Shown: in pieces, positions 39,267-44,554 of the stretch
Numbering within the stretch: position 1 is the first letter of the stretch
How the letters are laid out: every line of letters begins with the position of its first letter
Assembly: GCA_934525325.1 (NCBI GenBank)
Contig: CAKSZE010000007.1
Location: 1-44,554, forward strand
Direction: 5' to 3'
Source of the DNA: an uncultured Faecalibacterium sp.
GTDB taxonomy: Bacteria > Bacillota > Clostridia > Oscillospirales > Ruminococcaceae
DNA length: 44,554 nucleotides
Program-made: the position numbers and the translations under genes
Notes under the pieces: generated by a model
The model's database searches: none
What the model saw: the letters and a program-made list of their open reading frames with translations, nothing else
What the model was told of the DNA's origin: nothing

Positions 39267-39549
39267 CGGCTGCTGCCTCCTTTGCGGCTGCGGCCAGCTG
39301 TACAGCCAGCGCGTCGTATACCTCGGCGGGAACCGGCTGCTCAAAGCAGCGCTCCAGCGCCTTTTTCTTCTTTGCCTTGGTCAGGCAGTCCGGGTTCGGG
39401 CAGAGATATGCGCCGCGCCCCGGCTTTTTGCCTACCAGATCAATGCTGATTTCCCCGCTGGGTGCGCGCACCACGCGCACCAGCTCCTTTTTGGGGCGGC
39501 TGGTCATGCAGCCGATGCACTGGCGGGCAGGGATCTTTTTTTGTGCCAT
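39250..39549 (-). CDS. ylxR: YlxR/RnpM RNA-binding protein
   Basis: 99 residues. Small basic protein with ARQCIGCMTSRPKKELVRVVR at the N-terminus and KPGRGAYLCPNPDCL, the family's two cysteine motifs, then a basic KAKKKKALERCF. Bacillus RnpM binds RNase P RNA and modulates its activity. The C-terminus has an Ala/Lys-rich extension. AAGGAGG precedes ATG at 39549. Confidence 0.92.
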   Translation of the reverse strand: MAQKKIPARQCIGCMTSRPKKELVRVVRAPSGEISIDLVGKKPGRGAYLCPNPDCLTKAKKKKALERCFEQPVPAEVYDALAVQLAAAAKEAAADGKKE

Positions 39550-39582
39550 CCGGTTTCCCTCCTTCGGCAGATGGTGCCGGGC

Positions 39583-40689
39583 TTATTCAGCGTCTGCTGC
39601 GTCCTTCTTGGGCTCCTCGTCCTCGCCGTAGTAGCCGCTCTCGGGACGGATATCAATGTTGTAGCCGGTCAGGCGGGCGCACAGGCGGGCGTTCTGACCC
39701 TTGTTGCCGATGGCCAGGCTCAACTGCTGGTCGGGCACGGTGACGCGGCAGGAGCGGGTCTCGCCGGGCAGCAGCTCCACCTTGACCACCTTGGCGGGGC
39801 TCAGGGCTGCGGAGATGAACTCAGAGATATCCTCGCTCCACTTGACGATGTCGATCTTCTCGCCGCCCAGCTTTTCCACAACGGCAGCCACGCGGGCGCC
39901 GTGCTCGCCGATGCAGGCGGAAACAGGGTTGACGTTGGGATCCTTGGACCAGACAGCCATCTTGGTGCGGGCACCGGCTTCGCGGCTGATGGCCTTTACC
40001 TCCACGGTGCCGTCAAAAATCTCGGGCACTTCCAGCTCAAACAGGCGCTTGACAAGGCCGGGATGGGTGCGGCTGATCATCACGCGGGGGCCGCGCTCGG
40101 TGCTGACCACATCCACGATGTAGACCTGCAGGGTCTCGCCCTCGGTGTACACCTCGCCGGGCACCTGCTCGTTGCGGGGCAGAACAGCTTCGCCGCCCTT
40201 GCCCAGATCCAGCGCCACGATGCCCTTCTCGGTATCCACGCGGGTAACGGTGGCCTGCACGATATCATGTGCGCGGGACTGGATCTCGCTGAGCTGCTGG
40301 CTGCGCTCGGCTTCGCGGATGCCCTGACGGATGACGTGCTTTGCGGTCTGGGCGGCAATGCGGCCAAAATCGCGGGTCTTGAGCGGGGTGATGATGCGGT
40401 CGCCGACCTCATAGCTGCTGCGGATCTTGCGTGCTTCGGTCACGCCGATCTCGGCGTGCTCGTCGTACCAGTCCTCGTCTGCCACGATGTCCTGGATCAG
40501 TGCCACGTCAAAGCGGCCGGTGTCGGGGTCGATGTCCACACGGATGTGATCCTCCTCGACCTCATAGTTCTTCTTGACGGCAATGATGATAGCCGCCTTG
40601 ATCTTTTCGATCAGGTACTCTGCGGTGATGCCGCGCTCATGCTCCAGCATGGAGAGCGCTTCAAAAAAGTCCTTATTCTCTGCTGTCAT
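39583..40689 (-). CDS. nusA: Transcription termination/antitermination factor NusA
   Basis: 368 residues, the Firmicutes length without the acidic C-terminal repeats of E. coli. N-terminal RNA-polymerase-binding domain (1 to about 125), S1 (about 135-200), KH1 (about 230-280) and KH2 (about 300-350, with LAIGNKGQNARLCARLTGY). The tail is acidic. It follows rimP in the operon; AGGAGG precedes ATG at 40689. Confidence 0.95.
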   Translation of the reverse strand: MTAENKDFFEALSMLEHERGITAEYLIEKIKAAIIIAVKKNYEVEEDHIRVDIDPDTGRFDVALIQDIVADEDWYDEHAEIGVTEARKIRSSYEVGDRIITPLKTRDFGRIAAQTAKHVIRQGIREAERSQQLSEIQSRAHDIVQATVTRVDTEKGIVALDLGKGGEAVLPRNEQVPGEVYTEGETLQVYIVDVVSTERGPRVMISRTHPGLVKRLFELEVPEIFDGTVEVKAISREAGARTKMAVWSKDPNVNPVSACIGEHGARVAAVVEKLGGEKIDIVKWSEDISEFISAALSPAKVVKVELLPGETRSCRVTVPDQQLSLAIGNKGQNARLCARLTGYNIDIRPESGYYGEDEEPKKDAADAE

Positions 40690-40745
40690 TTTTCGGGTTC
40701 CTCCTATATATTTTGTTCTCTTTTCTCTCTCAGAGACGGTACTTC

Positions 40746-41231
40746 TCAGTTGAACAGATCCTCATCGTCGCACAGCTGCACGCCGGAGACTGCGTTCACC
40801 TCAAAGGTCACAGGGCCGTTCTCAGCTTCCAGCGTCACGGTGCTGCCCTCGCGGCCGGTCAGGATGCCGGACAGTTCCCGCACGCCGTCGGCGTTGGGGC
40901 GGATGAGCTTTGCCCGCACCTTCTGTCCCTTCAGCACCTCGTAGTGCTCCGGGCGGGTCAGCTTGCGGCCAAGACCGGGGCTGCCCACTTCCAGATAATA
41001 GCTCTGGTCGATGGGGTCTGCTTCGTCCAGAATGGGATCCAGTGCATGGGACACCTCTGCACAGGTGTCGGTATCCATGGTGCCGTCCCGGTCGATGAGG
41101 ATGCGAAGATACCAGTCCGGCCCTTCCTTCTCAAAAACCACATCCCACAGGCGCAGACCCATGCCTTCCACCGTGGGACGGACAAGCGCTTCCACTCTCT
41201 GCGCGGTGTTGCCGCCAGACTGCTTCGCCAT
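40746..41231 (-). CDS. rimP: Ribosome maturation factor RimP
   Basis: 161 residues. Needed for 30S subunit assembly. Seen: VRPTVEGMGLRLWDVVFEKEG and LRILIDRDGTMDTDTCAEVSHALDP, the family core, and YYLEVGSPGLGRKL (family EVSSPGLxRPL). First gene of the operon. GGAGG six bases before ATG at 41231 fixes the start; an ATG 12 bases further upstream is less well placed. Confidence 0.94.
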   Translation of the reverse strand: MAKQSGGNTAQRVEALVRPTVEGMGLRLWDVVFEKEGPDWYLRILIDRDGTMDTDTCAEVSHALDPILDEADPIDQSYYLEVGSPGLGRKLTRPEHYEVLKGQKVRAKLIRPNADGVRELSGILTGREGSTVTLEAENGPVTFEVNAVSGVQLCDDEDLFN

Positions 41232-41251
41232 AAAAACCTCCAAACAAACAA

Positions 41252-41279
41252 GAAACGCGGACCTTGCGGCCCACGTTTC
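41252..41279 (-). promoter_or_regulatory. Terminator-like leader hairpin of the rimP-nusA operon
   Basis: On the minus-strand RNA 12 bases on each side (41279-41268 with 41263-41252) pair completely, using G-U pairs where the plus strand would have mismatches, around a GCAA tetraloop. TTGTTTGTTTGG follows, then the GGAGG site of rimP. This is the shape of a leaky terminator or attenuator in the leader of the operon that encodes NusA. Confidence 0.6.
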
Positions 41280-41304
41280 AGGTTAAACTATATCGTACTA
41301 CTAG

Positions 41305-41333
41305 AATATAGCATACTCTTGCGATTTATGCAA
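41305..41333 (-). promoter_or_regulatory. Promoter of the rimP-ribF operon
   Basis: Minus-strand TTGCAT (41333-41328), 17 bases, TATATT (41310-41305), followed by a leader of about 70 bases. Confidence 0.65.
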
Positions 41334-41378
41334 GCATTTTCGCAATTTTTTTGCAGTTGCGCGCCCTTTGGGGCTTTT

Positions 41379-42620
41379 TTACAGCACCCAGACGCCGTTT
41401 TCAAACAGCTGCACGGTGCGGCCATCGCGGCATTTGCCGGTGATGCGGCTGTCCTCTGCACCCACCATCACATCCTCATGCAGGGAGGAGTGGTTCATGC
41501 CGCGGGCTGCCAACTCTTCCTTGGAAAGGCCGGTGCCGCCCACGGTGGTGCCGGGGTAGCTGTCGCCAAAGGCGATGTGGCAGGCGGCGTTCTCGTCAAA
41601 CAGGGTGTTGTAGAACAGCTTGCCGCTGCGGTTGATGGGGCTGGAAGCAGGCACCAGCGCCACCTCGCCGATGTGGCGTGCACCCTCGTCGGTGTCCAGC
41701 AGCTGACCCAGCAGCTCTGCGCCCTCGTCGGCGCCGTGCTCCACCACCTTGCCGTCCTTGAAGGTGACATGGAAGTTCTTGATCAGCTGTCCGTTAAAGA
41801 CATAGGGCTTTGTGCCGTAAACGATGCCGTCTACCTTATCCTTATGGGGTGCGGTGAACACCTCCTCGGTGGGGATGTTGGGCAGGAAGGGCACGCCCTT
41901 CTCGTTTTTGCTGCCGGCGCTCTCCCACACCGCCTGCTCCGCCAGACCCACAGTCAGGTCGGTGCCGTTGGCGCTTTCAAAGTGGACGCTTTCCAGATCA
42001 AGGGCGTTCATCTTTGCGCCCAGCTCGTTCAGGCGGTCCAGATGCTTCTGCCACTCCCCTACCGGGTCGCCGCCGGTCACGCGGCAGGTATCAAAGATCA
42101 GCTTCCACTGCGCTTCAATGGCGGCGGCAGTGTCCAGCTCCGGGAACATCTTCTTTGCCCACGGCTCTGCGGGCAGAGCAGCGATGGACCACTGCACCCG
42201 GTCGTTCATGGTGTACTCCCGCCACGGCTGCATAAAGCTGCGGTTAGAACTGTTCACCCGGCTGATCTTAGCGCCGTCCAGCCCGGCAAACAGTTCCGGG
42301 TCGTCCGCAATGAGGTGCAGCACGCACACACCGCCCTCGCTCTCGGCGTAATCCAGATAGCGGCGCAGCTGCCAGCCCTTGTGGTCGGTCAGGGCGTCCT
42401 CGCTGCCCAGCTCCATGCGGATGCGGGTAACGGCGTCATCCTGCCAGTTCACCTGTACGTCCCGCGCACCGGCTTCGTAGGCGCTGCGCACGCACAGCCG
42501 TGCCAGCGGGGCACCCTCCAGCGGGCAGTTGATGATAAGGGTCTGCCCCGGCTGCGGGTTCACACCCACCCGGACGATAAAATCTGCATACTTTTGCAGT
42601 AATTCATTAAAGTTTTCCAC
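41379..42620 (-). CDS. Aminopeptidase, M29 family (thermophilic aminopeptidase type)
   Basis: 413 residues from a GTG start, the usual M29 length. Cytoplasmic metallo-aminopeptidase (AmpS/PepS-like) acting on short peptides. Seen: NPQPGQTLIINCPLEGAPLARL at the N-terminus, the metal-ligand stretch GMNHSSLHEDVMVGAEDSRITG and NTLFDENAACHIAFGDSYPG. The frame stays open further upstream, but AGGAGG lies seven bases before the GTG at 42620, and the sequence before it is not protein-like. It has its own promoter. Confidence 0.9.
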   Translation of the reverse strand: MENFNELLQKYADFIVRVGVNPQPGQTLIINCPLEGAPLARLCVRSAYEAGARDVQVNWQDDAVTRIRMELGSEDALTDHKGWQLRRYLDYAESEGGVCVLHLIADDPELFAGLDGAKISRVNSSNRSFMQPWREYTMNDRVQWSIAALPAEPWAKKMFPELDTAAAIEAQWKLIFDTCRVTGGDPVGEWQKHLDRLNELGAKMNALDLESVHFESANGTDLTVGLAEQAVWESAGSKNEKGVPFLPNIPTEEVFTAPHKDKVDGIVYGTKPYVFNGQLIKNFHVTFKDGKVVEHGADEGAELLGQLLDTDEGARHIGEVALVPASSPINRSGKLFYNTLFDENAACHIAFGDSYPGTTVGGTGLSKEELAARGMNHSSLHEDVMVGAEDSRITGKCRDGRTVQLFENGVWVL

Positions 42621-42663
42621 GTCAGAACCTCCTGTGGTGCATAGCCACCGTTGTTTTTCTCTC

Positions 42664-42692
42664 AGTATACCGCGTTCCGGCATTTCTGTCCA
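42664..42692 (-). promoter_or_regulatory. Promoter of the aminopeptidase gene
   Basis: Minus-strand TGGACA (42692-42687), 17 bases, TATACT (42669-42664). Confidence 0.6.
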
Positions 42693-42711
42693 CTATGGGC
42701 AGAGCTGCCGC

Positions 42712-44103
42712 TCAGCCTTCCGATTCAAAAAAGGCGCGGGTCAGCTGCACCACCGTGCCGGAAAGCAGCAGCAGCGCGATGAGGTTGGGGATGCTCATCA
42801 GGCCATTGAAGGTATCGGCGATGCTCCACAGCAGACCAAGGTCCATGGTAGCACCCAGAATGGCCACCAGAGCGTACACCACAAAGAAGGGGCGCGCCAC
42901 CTTGTTGCTCTTGCACAGGAACACCAGAAAGCGGGAGCCGTACAAGCCCCAGCCGATGATGGTGGAAAAGGCAAAGCAGCACAGCGCCACAGCGGTAAAA
43001 ATGGAAGCCCAGCCGCCGTAGGTGGTGGTAAAGCCGGAGATGGTCAGTTCCGCACCGGCCGCTGCGCCGTAGCTGACCTGGGTGCCGCTGCACAGGATGA
43101 CCAGCGCGGTCAGGGTGCAGATGACGATGGTATCGGCAAACACCTCAAAAATGCCGAACATACCCTGCTTGACCGGCTTTTTGGTGTCGGCGCAGGCATG
43201 GGCGATGGAGCCGGTGCCAAGGCCGGCTTCGTTGGAAAAGATGCCGCGGGAAACGCCCTTTTGCATACTGACGAACAGGCTGCCAATAGTGCCGCCGGTA
43301 AAGGCAGCGGGGTTGAACGCGCCCGCCACGATGGATTCCAGCACATAGGGCAGGCGGGAGAAATTGAGCGCCACTACGCCCACCGACAGCACAATATAGA
43401 ACAGTGCCATAAAGGGCACCAGCTTCTCGCTCACGCTGCCAATACGCTTGATGCCGCCCAGCAGCACCAGCGCCACCAGCACCGCCACAAGGATGCCCAC
43501 GATAAGGTTGAGGGTGGGCAGAAAGCCATTACCCACAAGCCCGTATTCCAGCAGGGCGGTATCCACTGCCGCCACGATGGTGTTCACCTGCGTTGCGTTG
43601 CCGGTGCCGAACACGGTCAGCACGCCGAACAGTGCGTACAGCACAGCCAGAAACTGCCAGCGGCGGCCAAGGCCGTTTTTAATATAGTACATCGGGCCGC
43701 CCACCCACTCGCCGGTATCGCTGCGCTCCCGGAAATGCACGGCCAGCGTCACCTCGGCAAACTTGGTGCACATGCCCAGCAGCGCAGAGCACCACATCCA
43801 GAACACGGCACCCGGGCCGCCAATGGCGATAGCGCCCGCCACACCGGCAATGTTGCCGGTGCCCACCGTGCCCGCCAGCGCGGTGCACACCGCCTGAAAG
43901 GGGGTCATGGCACCGTCCGAAGCGTCCCGCTTGCGGAACATCCGGCCCACGGTGGTACGGATGGCGTAGGGGAATTTGCGGATCTGCAAAAAGCCCGTGC
44001 GGACACTGAGCAGCAGTCCCACGCCAATGATGCACACCATGGCGGGGATGCCCCAGATAAAGCTGTTCACCGCCTGATTGACGGCGGCAATGGTCTCGAT
44101 CAT
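42712..44103 (-). CDS. Alanine/glycine:cation symporter (AGCS family)
   Basis: 463 residues, about 10-11 membrane segments. Sodium-driven uptake of alanine or glycine. Seen: the N-terminal VNSFIWGIPAMVCIIGVGLLL, the family signature GTVGTGNIAGVAGAIAIGGPGAVFWMW, EVTLAVHFRER, GGPMYYI and SNEAGLGTGSIAHA. Start: ATG 44103 gives MIETIAAVNQAVNSF, the usual family N-terminus; ATG 44115 and GTG 44136 are open alternatives, and no ribosome binding site is well placed for any. It has its own promoter with a tandem repeat. Confidence 0.9.
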   Translation of the reverse strand: MIETIAAVNQAVNSFIWGIPAMVCIIGVGLLLSVRTGFLQIRKFPYAIRTTVGRMFRKRDASDGAMTPFQAVCTALAGTVGTGNIAGVAGAIAIGGPGAVFWMWCSALLGMCTKFAEVTLAVHFRERSDTGEWVGGPMYYIKNGLGRRWQFLAVLYALFGVLTVFGTGNATQVNTIVAAVDTALLEYGLVGNGFLPTLNLIVGILVAVLVALVLLGGIKRIGSVSEKLVPFMALFYIVLSVGVVALNFSRLPYVLESIVAGAFNPAAFTGGTIGSLFVSMQKGVSRGIFSNEAGLGTGSIAHACADTKKPVKQGMFGIFEVFADTIVICTLTALVILCSGTQVSYGAAAGAELTISGFTTTYGGWASIFTAVALCCFAFSTIIGWGLYGSRFLVFLCKSNKVARPFFVVYALVAILGATMDLGLLWSIADTFNGLMSIPNLIALLLLSGTVVQLTRAFFESEG

Positions 44104-44164
44104 ATACTTCCACATCCTCTGTAATATCTTGCGCACTGACAGTTTTTGTCAAAACACGAAGAAT

Positions 44165-44193
44165 ATTTTACCGTACTTTTACCGTAGTGTCAA
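44165..44193 (-). promoter_or_regulatory. Promoter of the symporter gene with tandem repeat
   Basis: Minus-strand TTGACA (44193-44188), 17 bases, TAAAAT (44170-44165). The spacer carries TACGGTAAAA twice with a one-base gap (11-base period), running into the -10. TGACA-N5-TGTCA (44137-44151) lies in the leader. Either could be a regulator site. Confidence 0.65.
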
Positions 44194-44195
44194 TG

Positions 44196-44224
44196 AAAAA
44201 TAGGGACGTTATGAAACGCCCCTA
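44196..44224 (-). terminator. Terminator after the MATE gene
   Basis: TAGGGGCGTT and AACGTCCCTA on minus (44224-44215 with 44210-44201, one G-U pair), loop 4, followed by TTTTT. Confidence 0.75.
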
Positions 44225-44234
44225 TCAGAAATTT

Positions 44235-44554
44235 TTATTTTTTATGTGTGACCGCCCGGCGGTAGACCGCACCGGAGACCGCCGCCGCCAGCACCTCGGT
44301 AAGCCAGAAGGCGTGCCACACGCCGTCTGCGCCCAGCCAGTTACACAGCAGTGCAGCCAGCGGCATGATAAAAATAACATACCGGCACAGCGCGATGACC
44401 AGCGATTCTGCGCCCTTGCCCAGACCCTCCAGCGCACCGGAAGCGGTGGTGGAGACCGCCGAGATGACAAAGCCGACGCTGATGATGCGCAAAGCAGTCT
44501 GCCCGGCGGCGATGGTTTCGGGGTTCTGGGTGAACAGCCCCATCAGCTGCCCGG
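44235..44554 (-). CDS. MATE-family efflux transporter (C-terminal part, runs off the window)
   Basis: The last 106 residues of a membrane protein. LFTQNPETIAAG is the family's FTxDPxxI element, then three membrane segments (LRIISVGFVISAVSTTASGAL, VIALCRYVIFIMPLAALLC, AFWLTEVLAAAVSGAVY) and a short basic tail ending RRAVTHKK. The MATE/MatE order ALRIISVGFxxxxxxxxxxGALxGxGKGxxSLVIALCR is clear. Cation-driven export of drugs or metabolites is likely; subfamily DinF/NorM is not resolved. The gene extends beyond the window. Confidence 0.85.
   Translation of the reverse strand, partial: GQLMGLFTQNPETIAAGQTALRIISVGFVISAVSTTASGALEGLGKGAESLVIALCRYVIFIMPLAALLCNWLGADGVWHAFWLTEVLAAAVSGAVYRRAVTHKK

Overview
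The window looks like a chromosomal segment of a high-GC member of the Clostridia, most likely Oscillospiraceae/Ruminococcaceae of the Faecalibacterium-Gemmiger-Subdoligranulum type. This is inferred from the gene set: LL-diaminopimelate aminotransferase, archaeal/eukaryote-type ProRS, a CD1871A-like CXXC peptide, IF-2/YlxQ/YlxR/NusA/RimP order, Firmicutes-type NrnA. It also fits the GC-rich codon use, the strong AGGAGG ribosome binding sites and the near-consensus sigma-A promoters. No rRNA, tRNA, CRISPR array or intact transposon is seen.

Layout. 1-2442 (minus): start of a YtrA-type GntR regulator with its own promoter and operator, then a dapF-dapL lysine/peptidoglycan pair. 2578-4579 (plus): acp and proS. 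4582-4902: a tiny hydrophobic peptide gene convergent with a predicted antisense RNA, which looks like a new type I toxin-antitoxin locus. 4904-9769: a LacX-like epimerase, a sensor kinase/response regulator pair, and a divergent operon for a CXXC membrane peptide, a polyferredoxin and a thioredoxin-like lipoprotein, probably an electron path to the cell surface. 9896-13204: a SpoIID-like protein with six peptidoglycan-binding modules and an M15 peptidase. 13275-16881: flavodoxin, D-2-hydroxyacid dehydrogenase, GNAT-like protein and sirtuin on minus, Ogt on plus. 16943-19504: a SARP-type response regulator lacking the phospho-acceptor Asp, a highly structured intergenic region, and a coupled SPFH/ribbon-helix-helix pair. 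19594-23555: an IS110-type transposase remnant next to a lower-GC MMPL transporter and its exported coiled-coil partner, probably acquired.

23681-28635 is a rhamnose-type sugar cluster: a divergent AraC regulator, then kinase, an AraA/FucI-like isomerase in place of RhaA, RhaD and RhaM. 28939-32731 (minus) is a pgk-tpiA-gpmI lower-glycolysis operon with one strong promoter before pgk. 33019-41231 (minus) is the conserved rimP-nusA-ylxR-ylxQ-infB-rbfA-nrnA-truB-ribF translation operon, preceded by a terminator-like leader hairpin. 41379-44554 (minus) holds an M29 aminopeptidase, a sodium:alanine/glycine symporter and the end of a MATE transporter.

Most genes here are housekeeping. The least expected pieces are the 4.6-4.9 kb toxin-antitoxin-like locus, the redox cluster, the Asn-substituted regulator, the structured intergenic block at 18.06-18.21 kb and the dispersed intergenic repeats.
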